DNA from: Deltaproteobacteria bacterium
GTDB taxonomy: Bacteria > Myxococcota > Myxococcia > SLRQ01
DNA: 64,000 nucleotides
Reading direction: 5' to 3'
NCBI GenBank assembly: GCA_007130885.1
Contig: SLRQ01000065.1
Span: forward strand, 62,001-126,000
A program made the position numbers and the translations under genes. The notes beneath the pieces were generated by a model that was not told the DNA's origin, did no database searches, and saw only the letters and a list, made by a program, of their open reading frames with translations. Positions 51,619 through 60,785 of the stretch are shown here, one piece after another. Within the stretch, counting starts at the first letter, position 1. Each line of letters begins with the position of its first letter.

Positions 51619-52784
51619 AAGTTCCGGGTTCATTGAGTCGTAACCGGAGCGCCCACGGTGGCTCGTCGCCGCGTTGGCCTGTTCTTTGTACGCTCTTCAT
51701 GGTGTGGAGCCTGCTGCTTCTTACGTCGTGTCCGGCGGAAGAGCATCTGGTGGGGGAGTGCGTGGAGGATGCGGAGTGCGTGAAGGAGCACGGCCCGGGG
51801 TTTTACTGTTCGGACAGGTACTATCCGAAGGTTTGCGTTTGCGCCAACGACGCCGCATGCGGCCCCGACATGTTTTGCAATTCCGCCGGGTTCTGCCAGG
51901 CCTCGGTTGGCTGTTACACCAACGCCGACTGTCCTGAAGAGTCGATCTGTGATGTCCATCGGAACAGATGTATTCAGGAGGGGCGTTGCACTTACGATTT
52001 GCATTGTCCAATAGGAGAAGTTTGCGACGAGCTCAACAACCGCTGCGTTTCGGGTTGTAGGGGAAGTGGAGACTGTCCATTGGGGCAGGCGTGCCGCTGT
52101 CCCGACGGCGAGGAAGAGTGTCGGATTGGAGTTTGCGAGTACGGAGTGTGCGATGACAGCACCTTTTGCCCTTACGGATGGATCTGCGAGGAGGATGAGG
52201 ATCTCGGTGACCTTGTCTGCAAGCTCGATGAGCGCGGCCCTTACTGCGATCACTGCGAGTATGGACCCGGTGACATGCCCGAGTGCGGTGATGACTATAT
52301 GAACCGCTGTCTAGTCGATACTTGGGCCGGCGGTCATGCAAACTACTGCGGTGTGGATTGCTCTCGAGGGCAACCCTGTCCCAGCGGCTTTCGTTGTGCT
52401 CACATAGTTCGCTTGACTCAGCGGCTGTGCGAGGAGGACGAGATGTGTGAGCCGTCCGATATCCCATGTGATACCGATGAGGACTGCCCCGGCGGTCGTT
52501 GCGACTCCTCCGGCTACTGCGCCGGAAAGTGTATAATTCACGAGGGGCATTCCGTGGGTTGGTGCACTTGCGTTCAGGATTCCGATTGTCCGGTGGAGTA
52601 CTGCGATCCTGTAACCCGGCGGTGCAGCCAAACCCGTCAGCCGTGTCAGCTAGAGGGAGATGAGCATGGCTGTCAGGGGCAGCTCAGATGCGTGAATCTG
52701 TACGGTCGAGGCGGCTGTGTGGTCGGTCGCAACTGTGCGCCTCAAGAGGGCATCACTTGCTCCGAGGTTCGTAGCACCCGTTAG
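51615..52784 (+). CDS. Cys-rich lipoprotein, last gene of the five-lipoprotein operon
   Basis: The start is the GTG at 51615, which overlaps the TGA of the TIG gene. This gives 389 residues with an N-terminal basic region, a hydrophobic stretch and lipobox LLTSC (about residue 38). The mature protein is nearly all Cys-rich modules with the same C-x(5-6)-DC-x5-C-x(4-7)-C spacing as the third gene (for example CYTNADCPEESIC, CDTDEDCPGGRC), and has no further domain. An earlier in-frame ATG lies within the TIG gene and is unlikely. More than 60 Cys residues imply many disulfides. Function unknown. Confidence 0.82.
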   Translation: MKVPGSLSRNRSAHGGSSPRWPVLCTLFMVWSLLLLTSCPAEEHLVGECVEDAECVKEHGPGFYCSDRYYPKVCVCANDAACGPDMFCNSAGFCQASVGCYTNADCPEESICDVHRNRCIQEGRCTYDLHCPIGEVCDELNNRCVSGCRGSGDCPLGQACRCPDGEEECRIGVCEYGVCDDSTFCPYGWICEEDEDLGDLVCKLDERGPYCDHCEYGPGDMPECGDDYMNRCLVDTWAGGHANYCGVDCSRGQPCPSGFRCAHIVRLTQRLCEEDEMCEPSDIPCDTDEDCPGGRCDSSGYCAGKCIIHEGHSVGWCTCVQDSDCPVEYCDPVTRRCSQTRQPCQLEGDEHGCQGQLRCVNLYGRGGCVVGRNCAPQEGITCSEVRSTR

Positions 52785-52847
52785 CGCAATGAAAGCACGG
52801 GTGGTACGCCTGCATGGACACGGACAGTCGAAGATGGCTTGGGCTTG

Positions 52848-52872
52848 AACCAGAATCACGATCTCCGGTTTA
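52848..52872 (-). repeat. Stop-codon hairpin element, copy 2
   Basis: Arms AACCAGA (52848-52854) and TCCGGTT (52864-52870) pair with one G-T wobble around 9 bases. The stop codon of the CpaF-like gene (TAA, 52870-52872 on the minus strand) overlaps the stem exactly as in copy 1 at 29368-29392. It lies between two convergent genes. Confidence 0.7.
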
Positions 52873-54888
52873 GCGCCGGCCGATAATTCCCCCTTTGCGG
52901 CGGCGGCGGGCACCTTCCTTGGCCCCTGCGTCTTTACCGTCGCCTGGCTTCGGCTTTCCTTTTTCCGCTTTGTCTCCGCTGCCGTGCTCCGAGGCCTCGG
53001 CCGCGAAATCTTCATCGAGCTGGATGGAAGGCTGTGACCGTTCGGCCTTCGAGGAAGAGACAGGCTTACCTGATACTGTCTTGGATGCCTTGCCGCCGGC
53101 TTGCTTCACCGTCGTATTCTTGGATGCGGGGGAGGGCTTCTCCGGGGTGCCTTCGCCGGGCCTTTTGCCATCGGTGCTCTTTGCGGACGATCTTTCCTTG
53201 GACAGGGCGGGAGGTTCGGGGAGGTTATGCTTGCCGGGATCGAAGCCTGGGGTCGTATCACCAGTCGGTCCGGGAGACATTGAAATCAATGGATCGGTGT
53301 CCTCACGGAATCCTACGTCGTCGTCCGGGGTAGCGACTATGCGCGGGTCGGTATCTCCTCCTGGGCCGGATTGTGTCTTCTTGGACGTTGCGGGTCGAGT
53401 CTTCTTCTCTTCGCTCTTGTGGTCTTCGGGGGGAACCTTTCCCGCGGGCTCCGTGGAAGGCGAGGCGGCTTTCTTGGTTTGCTTCGGTTCCTTCGTGGAT
53501 TGGCCGGGAAGCGACGCCTCGGGGTCGGTACCTCCGTCGTCTTTGGAAACATCGACCCGCGGACTCTTCTTTTCGGTTTTCTTGGCTCCCGAAACCTTAC
53601 TCACTGCCGAGGCGCCGCTATTTCTTGCGGCAACATCCTTGGGCTCTGCCGACTGGCTTTGTTTCTTCTTTTCCGAAAACGCTCTCTGAAGCTCGGGAGG
53701 ATCCGGCTCGCCCCGCTCTCTGTGAGCGAGACTGGGAGCCCAGCGGGTCTTGAAACTGGTGCTGGCGGTGAAGATCGGCGGTGGGGGCTCTCCATAGGTC
53801 GATGGATCGAAGAAGCTCTCGTCTATGTCCTCGAAACCCGAGGGAGCAAGACGATTTATGAAGGTTGGAATCAGGCCGGTAGGGGCGAAGTAACCGTGCA
53901 CCTCTCCTTCACTGTCCTTGTGGGTGGGAGTGAAAACGAAAAGGTCCTGGGTTCGGTAGTCTCCTCGCTCATCGAGGGGAAGCACTTCGGAAATATGGGT
54001 TATCTTGCGGGTGCCGTCCTGAAGTCGTCCACACGAGACGACGATGTTGATGGCGGAAGCGACTTGGGCTCTGATTGCCACCATGGGAATGTCCACCCCG
54101 CCTTGAAGACAGAGCGTTTCGAGGCGCCTGAGCGTATCGGTCGGAGAGTTGGCGTGCACCGTGGCCAGTGAGCCGGCATGACCGGTGTTCATGGCCTGCA
54201 TGAGGTGGAAGGCTTCGCCGCCGCGCACTTCGCCGACTACGATTCGATCCGGGCGAAGACGCAGAGCCGAATGCAGAAGGTCGCCCATGTCTACCTTGCC
54301 CTTACCGAACTTGTCCGGCGGACGGGCTTCGAAAGCCACCAGGTGCTCCTGGTTCAGCTGAAGCTCTGCTGACTCCTCGATGGTAAGGATGCGCTCCTCG
54401 TCGGGAATGTACTGGGCCACGCAGTTGAGTAGCGTGGTTTTTCCCGAGCCGGTTCCTCCGGACATCATCATGTTGACCTTGATGCATACGAGGGCCTCGA
54501 TTAGCCGTGCCATCGACGGGGTTAGAGAGCCGAAGCCGACGAGGTTGTCGACGGTCAGCTTTTCAGGGAAGAACTTTCGGATTGAAATAGTGCATCCCTG
54601 GCGGGCTATGGGAGGCATGACTACGTGGACACGGCTGCCATCCGGCATTCTGGCGTCAAGGCGGGGGCGCTCATCGTTCAGTAAGCGCCCGACGTACTGC
54701 GCCACGTTTCGAGCGGCCGCCTCGATCCCGTCTTCGGTGAACTGTGCATCGACTTTCCTCAGGCGACCTCTGCGCTCGATCCAGATCTCCTCCGGACCGT
54801 TTATGAGTATCTCGGTGACGGTAGGGTCATCCAAGTACTCCACTACTGGCTTCATGTAATGGCGTAGGGACTCGGCATACATTGACAT
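52870..54888 (-). CDS. cpaF: CpaF/TadA-like secretion ATPase with long disordered tail
   Basis: This 672-residue protein has a type II/IV secretion ATPase core (about 10-350): TEILINGPEEIWIERRGRL, RLDARMPDGSRVH, Walker A GGTGSGKTT (144-152), TIEESAELQL, LRLRPDRIVVGEVRGGEAFHLMQAMNTGHAGSLATVHA (Walker B and His boxes) and RISEVLPL-like ITHISEVLPL. From about residue 370 a 300-residue Lys/Pro/Ser/Thr/Asp-rich low-complexity tail follows, with short TDPxI repeats and a basic end (RRRRKGG). The tail is not normal for CpaF. No tad/flp or rcpA genes are in the window, so the pilus or secretion partner is unknown. It diverges from gyrA. Confidence 0.87.
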   Translation of the reverse strand: MSMYAESLRHYMKPVVEYLDDPTVTEILINGPEEIWIERRGRLRKVDAQFTEDGIEAAARNVAQYVGRLLNDERPRLDARMPDGSRVHVVMPPIARQGCTISIRKFFPEKLTVDNLVGFGSLTPSMARLIEALVCIKVNMMMSGGTGSGKTTLLNCVAQYIPDEERILTIEESAELQLNQEHLVAFEARPPDKFGKGKVDMGDLLHSALRLRPDRIVVGEVRGGEAFHLMQAMNTGHAGSLATVHANSPTDTLRRLETLCLQGGVDIPMVAIRAQVASAINIVVSCGRLQDGTRKITHISEVLPLDERGDYRTQDLFVFTPTHKDSEGEVHGYFAPTGLIPTFINRLAPSGFEDIDESFFDPSTYGEPPPPIFTASTSFKTRWAPSLAHRERGEPDPPELQRAFSEKKKQSQSAEPKDVAARNSGASAVSKVSGAKKTEKKSPRVDVSKDDGGTDPEASLPGQSTKEPKQTKKAASPSTEPAGKVPPEDHKSEEKKTRPATSKKTQSGPGGDTDPRIVATPDDDVGFREDTDPLISMSPGPTGDTTPGFDPGKHNLPEPPALSKERSSAKSTDGKRPGEGTPEKPSPASKNTTVKQAGGKASKTVSGKPVSSSKAERSQPSIQLDEDFAAEASEHGSGDKAEKGKPKPGDGKDAGAKEGARRRRKGGIIGRR

Positions 54889-55134
54889 GATTCTCTAAAG
54901 GTAAGGCGGGAGCCGCCGGCAAGTAAAGCGGTTGTGGATGCCGGTAGACAGCGTCGCCGGTTCCTGGGAGGTCTCGATCCCGCGGTGGGCATAGATCACC
55001 CCGCGTGATTGGTTTATAAAGAGCGTGCTCCTCGTGCATTACGCGCTTCGCCGAGGCAGAGGAGGATCCAACCAATCAGGCCCAATCCAAGTGCCGGTGC
55101 ACTTCATGGGCCTAGCACCGGAAGTGGCACATTC

Positions 55135-57759
55135 ATGGCAGAAACAACCCCGGCCAGCACCCTACCCATAAACATCGAAGACGAGATGCGGAGATCGTAT
55201 CTCGACTACTCGATGTCGGTGATCGTAGGACGCGCTCTCCCCGATGTTCGCGATGGTCTCAAGCCCGTGCATCGGCGGGTTCTGTATGCGATGCAGGACC
55301 TAGGGAATACCTATAACCGTTCTTATAAGAAGTCCGCCCGAGTGGTCGGTGACGTAATAGGTAAGTATCACCCGCATGGTGATGCCGCCGTCTATGACAC
55401 CATAGTCCGGCTCGCTCAGGATTTCGCCATGCGTTATCCCCTGGTTGATGGCCAAGGGAACTTCGGCTCCATCGATGGCGACTCGGCGGCGGCCATGCGC
55501 TACACGGAGGTCCGGATGGATCGGCTGGCCAGCGAGCTTTTGGCCGATCTCGACAAGGACACCGTGGACTTCGGACCCAACTACGACGACTCCCTGGAGG
55601 AGCCGCTAGTTCTACCCGCCCGCTTCCCGAACCTTCTGGTGAACGGTGCCGCCGGCATCGCCGTGGGCATGGCCACCAATATTCCTCCTCATAACTTGGG
55701 AGAGATCATAGACGCCACCGTGGCGGCCATAGAAGACCCGGCCATCTCCGATATGGACCTTTTGAAGCTCGTCCCCGGGCCGGACTTCCCAACCGGCGGG
55801 TACATTCAGGGCTTCGAGGGGATACGTCAGGCCTATCTGACGGGGCGAGGTGCCATAAAGATGCGCGCCAAGACGCACATCGAGCCTATCCCCGGTAGTG
55901 CCGAGCGTGAGCAGATCGTGGTTACCGAGCTTCCATACCAGGTCAACAAAGCGCGTCTAGTAGAGAAGATGGCGGAGTTAGTGCGTGAGAAGAAGCTCGA
56001 GGGCATCAGTGACCTTCGCGACGAGTCGGATAGGGAAGGCATGCGTGTGGTCATAGAGCTAAAGCGCGATGCGATTACCGAGGTGGTGCGCAACAACCTT
56101 TTCAAGCACACGCTGCTGCAGCACAGCTTCGGCATCAATATTCTCGCCCTGGATCGCGGACAGCCCAAGGTGCTGGGGCTCAAGGACTGTCTGCTGCGCT
56201 TCATCGATCACCGTCGCGAGGTCGTCACGCGGCGGAGCCGTTTCGAGCTTGGGAAGGCCGAGGAGCGCTTTCATTTGCTGACCGGTCTTCTGGTTGCGAC
56301 CGATCACATAGACCGCATCGTGGAGATCATACGTTCGTCGACGGATCCGGATCAGGCAAAAAGTCGTTTGGTCGCCGAGAGCTTCAAGGGTCCACACGAG
56401 CGGCTGAAACAATTCGTCGAAGCCGGCAAGGATCAGATCGATTCAGCACTCGCGACCAACGTCTTCCAGTTGGACCAGGTGCAGGCACAGGCTATTCTGG
56501 AGATGCGTCTGGCTCGTCTCACCGGACTCGAACGCGACAAGGTAGAGTCGGAGATGCGCGAGGTTCGTGACAGGATCGTCTATTTGAAGGAGATCCTCGC
56601 TAGTGATCCTAGGCTCCTCCAGGTGATCGTCGATGAGTTACGAGAGGTCCGGGAACGCTATGCGGATTCCAGGCGTACAGAGATCGTCCCCGACGAGGGA
56701 GAGATAAGCCTGGAAGACTTGATTGCCGACGAGGACATGGTGGTGACTGTCAGCCACACAGGCTATATCAAGCGGAACCCCGTTAGCGAGTACAGGGCTC
56801 AAAAGCGTGGTGGCCGAGGGCGAAGTGGAGCGAAGGTGAAGGACGAGGATTTCGTCGAGCAACTCTTCGTCGCTTCCACGCACACTCAGGTTCTCTGCTT
56901 TACAACGGCCGGCAAGTGTTACTGGCTCAAGGTTCATGAGATTCCCATGGCCGGCCGCAACGCGCGTGGCAGGCCCGTGGTGAACCTCCTTCAACTCGGC
57001 AAGGGCGAAAGGATTGCCGCCGTACTGCCGGTAAAGGAGTTCGTGGAGGACCGATACATTGCAATGGTCACCGCTCATGGATTCATCAAGAAGACTGAGC
57101 TTACGGCCTTCGCAAACCCTCGGGCGGCCGGCATCATTGCATTGAGCATAGAAGAGGGCGACAGGCTCATCGCGGCTCGGCTGACCGATGGAGACAGTGA
57201 GATCCTGGTTTCCACCCGAAAAGGACTCGCCATACGCTTTTCTGAAAAAGACGTGCGGTCGATGGGGCGCGGGGCGCGCGGCGTGAAGGCCATCACTCTT
57301 GGCCGTTCGGATGAGGTCGTGGGTGTCAACGTCCTAGATGAGGGCACGATTCTCACGATAACCGAGAACGGATATGGGAAACGAACACCCGTAGAGGATT
57401 ACCGGGTTCAGAGCCGAGGCGGTAAGGGCATAATTACCATCAAGACCACCGCGAGGAACGGCAAGGTGGCCGGTGTCGGACAGGTCAAGGACGATGACCA
57501 GATAATGCTCGTCACTAACCAAGGTATGCTCATTCGCATGAAGGCCAGTGACATCTCCATCATTGGACGCAACACGCAGGGTGTGAGGTTGATAAGCCTC
57601 GAGACCCGCGACGAGAAGGTGAGCGGCTTTGCCTGGATCGCCGAGCCCGAGGAAGAGGACGCCGGTGTACCGGCTACACCGATAGAGTCGGAGGGGCGCC
57701 TCAACGGAGCGTCGGGCAATAATGGTGAGGGAGCTGATGGTCATGACCCGGGAGCATGA
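55135..57759 (+). CDS. gyrA: DNA gyrase subunit A
   Basis: This 874-residue type IIA topoisomerase subunit is complete. It has [28 protein letters not shown], the active Tyr123 in [11 protein letters not shown], the hinge and exit gate, and a C-terminal pinwheel with GyrA box QKRGGRG (near 570) and a second box-like QSRGGKG near 770. The QRDR reads [10 protein letters not shown]: Ala84 stands where E. coli has Ser83, while Asp88 keeps the Asp87 position. The ATG at 55135 is the first start near the canonical N-terminus. The acidic, Gly/Asn-rich tail is species-specific. The stop overlaps the next gene; gyrB is not here. Confidence 0.97.
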   Translation: MAETTPASTLPINIEDEMRRSYLDYSMSVIVGRALPDVRDGLKPVHRRVLYAMQDLGNTYNRSYKKSARVVGDVIGKYHPHGDAAVYDTIVRLAQDFAMRYPLVDGQGNFGSIDGDSAAAMRYTEVRMDRLASELLADLDKDTVDFGPNYDDSLEEPLVLPARFPNLLVNGAAGIAVGMATNIPPHNLGEIIDATVAAIEDPAISDMDLLKLVPGPDFPTGGYIQGFEGIRQAYLTGRGAIKMRAKTHIEPIPGSAEREQIVVTELPYQVNKARLVEKMAELVREKKLEGISDLRDESDREGMRVVIELKRDAITEVVRNNLFKHTLLQHSFGINILALDRGQPKVLGLKDCLLRFIDHRREVVTRRSRFELGKAEERFHLLTGLLVATDHIDRIVEIIRSSTDPDQAKSRLVAESFKGPHERLKQFVEAGKDQIDSALATNVFQLDQVQAQAILEMRLARLTGLERDKVESEMREVRDRIVYLKEILASDPRLLQVIVDELREVRERYADSRRTEIVPDEGEISLEDLIADEDMVVTVSHTGYIKRNPVSEYRAQKRGGRGRSGAKVKDEDFVEQLFVASTHTQVLCFTTAGKCYWLKVHEIPMAGRNARGRPVVNLLQLGKGERIAAVLPVKEFVEDRYIAMVTAHGFIKKTELTAFANPRAAGIIALSIEEGDRLIAARLTDGDSEILVSTRKGLAIRFSEKDVRSMGRGARGVKAITLGRSDEVVGVNVLDEGTILTITENGYGKRTPVEDYRVQSRGGKGIITIKTTARNGKVAGVGQVKDDDQIMLVTNQGMLIRMKASDISIIGRNTQGVRLISLETRDEKVSGFAWIAEPEEEDAGVPATPIESEGRLNGASGNNGEGADGHDPGA

Positions 57760-58600
57760 TCTCCGCGTCCGGCAAGGCGTGGTCGCCGTGGCGCTGGTTG
57801 GATGTTTGGCGGTGGTTGGAGGCTGTCAGGATCCTTGGCAGTCGAAACTGGATCGTGCCGGCGATCTAGCCTTCCAGGGAAGATATGAGGAAGCAGTCTA
57901 TGTGCTTGATGAGCTGTTGACGTCCTTGCCTGACGTGCCCAACGAGGATGCGGATCCTGTTCGTTTGAAGGCTCTTTCCAAAGCGGGCCGAATAGCACAC
58001 CTGTTCCTGCGGAATGTCGATTTGGCGGTTTCGTATCACAGCAGGATAATAGAGCTTTATCCAGGCTCGGAGCAGTCATACGAGGCTCGGCAGAAGCTGG
58101 CCAGAATCCATGTGGAAGCAAATGATCGCGCGCGAGCAGTAGTGCAGTATCAAGCCCTGGTGTCTGGATTTCCGGATAAGCCGGGAGTCGACCAATTCCA
58201 GTACGAGCTTGCTCGCGGTTACTTCGTTCTGGGTGACCATGAACAGTCGAGAACCGAGGCTCGCCGTTTGCTGGAGCTTTGGCCGGACTCTCATTATGCC
58301 GATAGAGTGAGAATGCTGGTGGCGACGACCTACCATATTCAGGGACGGCATGAGAAAGCTGTGCAAGCCTATGAGGAAGCAAGAGACGCCACCGAAGATG
58401 TGAACCTCGCCGCTCATGCTTTGTTCGAGACAGCCGGCTCCCTGGCGGCGATGGGAAAAAAGGAAAAGGCGGTGGAGACTTATCTCGAGGCGCTGGCTAC
58501 TCACCCTCGGCCTCAAATCGTGCGCATGAGGCTGGACAGGTTGCGCGGTCGCATGGCTCGTCGCGATCTGGATAATCTCGATGTGCATAGAGTGTGGTGA
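57743..58600 (+). CDS. TPR lipoprotein
   Basis: This protein of about 285 residues has a basic N-terminus, a hydrophobic stretch and lipobox VVGGC. Helical repeats run through the mature part, for example [46 protein letters not shown] and [20 protein letters not shown], with TPR spacing. The layout resembles BamD/YfgC-type or CpoB-type lipoproteins but lacks their specific motifs. The start is uncertain (57722, 57737 or 57743); AGGGAG fits 57743 best. It overlaps the end of gyrA and lies 22 bp before hemL, so it is probably co-transcribed with both. Confidence 0.78.
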   Translation: MTREHDLRVRQGVVAVALVGCLAVVGGCQDPWQSKLDRAGDLAFQGRYEEAVYVLDELLTSLPDVPNEDADPVRLKALSKAGRIAHLFLRNVDLAVSYHSRIIELYPGSEQSYEARQKLARIHVEANDRARAVVQYQALVSGFPDKPGVDQFQYELARGYFVLGDHEQSRTEARRLLELWPDSHYADRVRMLVATTYHIQGRHEKAVQAYEEARDATEDVNLAAHALFETAGSLAAMGKKEKAVETYLEALATHPRPQIVRMRLDRLRGRMARRDLDNLDVHRVW

Positions 58601-58622
58601 TGTTCAGGATAAGGACTTGGCG

Positions 58623-59921
58623 ATGATCGACCTTCAGGAATCGAGAAGGGTCATGGCTCGTGCCCGTGAGCTCATGCCCGGCGGCGTCAACTCTCCAGCG
58701 AGGGCTTTTTCTTCTGTTGGCGGCGATCCTCCTGTCCTGGTGAGGGGTAAGGGGGCCCGTGTGTGGGATGCCGATGGGAACGAGTACATTGACTGGGTGG
58801 CCTCCTGGGGTCCTCTAATCCTCGGTCACGCGGCGCCGGACGTCGTCGAGGCGGTCTGTGCGGCGGCCCGCGACGGCACCAGCTTTGGGGCTCCAACTGT
58901 TCGCGAGGTAAGGCTGGCGGAGCTGATACGCCGCACCATGCCCTCCATGGAGAAGATGCGCATGGTCTCGAGCGGCACCGAAGCCACCATGAGCGCTCTG
59001 CGGCTGGCGCGCGCGGCCACCGGCAGGGATGAAGTAGTGAAGTTGGACGGCTGTTTTCACGGTCACGGAGACAGCTTGCTGGTCAAGGCCGGCTCGGGAG
59101 TGGAGACGCTGGGTCTTCCCGACTCGCCGGGCGTGCCCACCGGTCTTGCAAAGCACACTCTTACGTTGCCGTTCAACGATCTGTCCGCGGCCGAAGCGTT
59201 ATTCCGGGAACGAGGCGGCCGCATTGCCGCCGTCATTCTGGAGCCGGTTGTCGGCAACATGGGCTGCATTCCGCCGCGTGAGGGCTATCTCCAAGGCTTA
59301 CGCCGGATCTGTGATTATCACGGAGCGCTTCTCATCTTCGATGAGGTGATGACCGGATATCGCGTTGCTCTTGGAGGCGCCCAGGCCCGCTACGGAGTGA
59401 GACCGGATCTGACTACCTTGGGCAAGGTAGTGGGCGGTGGCCTGCCGGTAGGGGTGTACGGAGGTCGTTCCGAAATAATGGACGAGGTCGCTCCCGAGGG
59501 GCCGGTCTACCAAGCCGGTACCCTTAGCGGGAATCCCCTGGCCATGGCCGCCGGTATAGCAACGCTCGAACGATTGAGCCGGGAAGGCGTCTACGAAAGC
59601 TTGGAGCTTACGGCCTCGGAGTTGGAGAAAGGTTTGGACGATGCCATCGAGAGCACGGGCACCGACGCGCGTATTCAGCGCGTTGGCACAATGCTCGCGG
59701 TTTACTTTCGGCGCGAGCCCGTCTGGAACGCCGAAGATGCCAGAGCGCCGGAGCCCGAGAAGTTCGCTCGGTTTCATCGAGCCATGCTGGAGGGAGGGGT
59801 ATATCTACCTCCTAGCCGGGTGGAGAGCTGGTTCGTGGGAATGGCCCATGACGAGGAAGCGGTGAGTCAAACCGTGAGCGTAGCTCGAGCGGGGTTTGAA
59901 GTAGTAAATTCCGCTGGTTGA
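58623..59921 (+). CDS. hemL: Glutamate-1-semialdehyde 2,1-aminomutase
   Basis: This 432-residue PLP enzyme makes 5-aminolevulinate in the C5 pathway. It has RELMPGGVNSPARAF at the N-terminus, YIDWVASWGPLILGHA, VSSGTEATMSALRLAR, GCFHGHGDSLLVKAGSG, LIFDEVMTGYR and the PLP Lys in TTLGKVVGGGLPVG. It ends in a MLEGGVYLPPS block. ATG 58623 (MIDLQES) fits the family; the open frame extends into the preceding gene. With hemE and hemG at 2.6-5.2 kb it shows a complete-type haem pathway spread over at least two loci. Confidence 0.96.
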   Translation: MIDLQESRRVMARARELMPGGVNSPARAFSSVGGDPPVLVRGKGARVWDADGNEYIDWVASWGPLILGHAAPDVVEAVCAAARDGTSFGAPTVREVRLAELIRRTMPSMEKMRMVSSGTEATMSALRLARAATGRDEVVKLDGCFHGHGDSLLVKAGSGVETLGLPDSPGVPTGLAKHTLTLPFNDLSAAEALFRERGGRIAAVILEPVVGNMGCIPPREGYLQGLRRICDYHGALLIFDEVMTGYRVALGGAQARYGVRPDLTTLGKVVGGGLPVGVYGGRSEIMDEVAPEGPVYQAGTLSGNPLAMAAGIATLERLSREGVYESLELTASELEKGLDDAIESTGTDARIQRVGTMLAVYFRREPVWNAEDARAPEPEKFARFHRAMLEGGVYLPPSRVESWFVGMAHDEEAVSQTVSVARAGFEVVNSAG

Positions 59922-59994
59922 TGCCAGGTTTAGCCGTCTCTACGACCATTGTTCTTGTTCACAGCTCCGTTGCGTGCTAAGTGCCACCCAACTC

Positions 59995-60035
59995 GCGCAT
60001 GAACTCCCCGGGTTCGGGGCCGTGAATGCGCTTTT
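59995..60035 (+). terminator. Intrinsic terminator after hemL
   Basis: Outer stem GCGCAT (59995-60000) / ATGCGC (60026-60031), inner GC-rich stem CCCC / GGGG, then TTTT at 60032-60035. It stands 74 bp past the hemL stop and before the atp genes, so it should separate the two transcripts. Confidence 0.6.
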
Positions 60036-60119
60036 CGCCGCCTGGCTCATCGAAGACGCAGGTCTCGTTCTGGAGCCCCAAAGGCGGTGTAAGCACCTGG
60101 CATTGATGAGATTTTCAAG

Positions 60120-60380
60120 ATGAATGGGAAGCCGGACGATTCCGGCGGTCCTAGGAGGGAAGACGACGGCCGTTCCGCTCTGGCGAGTTCGCTACGAAAG
60201 GCTGGCCCCTTCATTCACCTGGGCTGGTCGATAGCCATCAGCGTTGTTCTAGGCGCTGGGGTCGGTTACTGGCTGGACAAGCGTTTCGATACTTCACCTT
60301 GGCTTCTGATAGCCGGCTCGATTCTCGGCATTGCCGCCGGCCTCATCGAGCTGACTCGCGCGTCAAAAAGGCTTAGCTGA
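60120..60380 (+). CDS. atpZ: AtpZ/AtpI-type small membrane protein
   Basis: This 86-residue protein has a charged N-terminus and two transmembrane helices: HLGWSIAISVVLGAGVGYWLDKRFDTSPWLL and IAGSILGIAAGLIEL. The phrase GYWLDxxFxTxPW is the mark of the AtpZ/AtpI (F0F1-ATPase assembly, Mg-related) family. It opens the atp operon, as in many delta-proteobacteria, and precedes atpI by 5 bp. Confidence 0.85.
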   Translation: MNGKPDDSGGPRREDDGRSALASSLRKAGPFIHLGWSIAISVVLGAGVGYWLDKRFDTSPWLLIAGSILGIAAGLIELTRASKRLS

Positions 60381-60385
60381 CACCA

Positions 60386-60778
60386 ATGCTCTTCCGAACC
60401 ATACTGCGAATCGTCTCTTGGGCTCTCATGCTCACGTTGATCGTTGCGGTCGTGAGTGGAGCCTGGCTGGCGGCCTTGCTTGGAGGAGGTGTGAGTCTTG
60501 CGGGTGCTCTTCTAGGTCTACTTCTGTGTCATCGAGCAATTACGATGGGGCAAGGGTCCGCGATGAGGAGGACCAACAAGCTGATGGGGGCCTTTGTGGT
60601 AGGTATGCTGGCCCGATTAGTCATTTTAGCCGCCAGCTTGGCGTTGGTGATGGTTCTTTTCGGTTGGGAGCCCATCGTTTTCATCGTAGCTTTCTTCACG
60701 GTGCATGCAATCAGCCAGGTCCTCGAGATAGGGTATGTGCACAAGAAGAAAAACTCAGCGGCAATAATTGCCGTGTAA
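60386..60778 (+). CDS. atpI: ATP synthase protein I
   Basis: This 130-residue membrane protein has four hydrophobic segments in the pattern of the UncI family: LIVAVVSGAWLAALLGGGVSLAGALLGLL and LMGAFVVGMLARLVILAASLALVMV, with a conserved Lys/Arg pair between (RRTNKLMG). It ends in YVHKKKNS. UncI aids c-ring assembly but is dispensable in most species. It lies between atpZ and atpB with very short gaps. The assignment is by topology and position more than by residues. Confidence 0.75.
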   Translation: MLFRTILRIVSWALMLTLIVAVVSGAWLAALLGGGVSLAGALLGLLLCHRAITMGQGSAMRRTNKLMGAFVVGMLARLVILAASLALVMVLFGWEPIVFIVAFFTVHAISQVLEIGYVHKKKNSAAIIAV

Positions 60779-60785
60779 TTCGATC

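Noticed and set aside
60768..60785. TTG at 60768 as atpB start
   Set aside because: It overlaps the end of atpI and adds six residues without family support; ATG 60786 is followed by a normal signal-like N-terminus.
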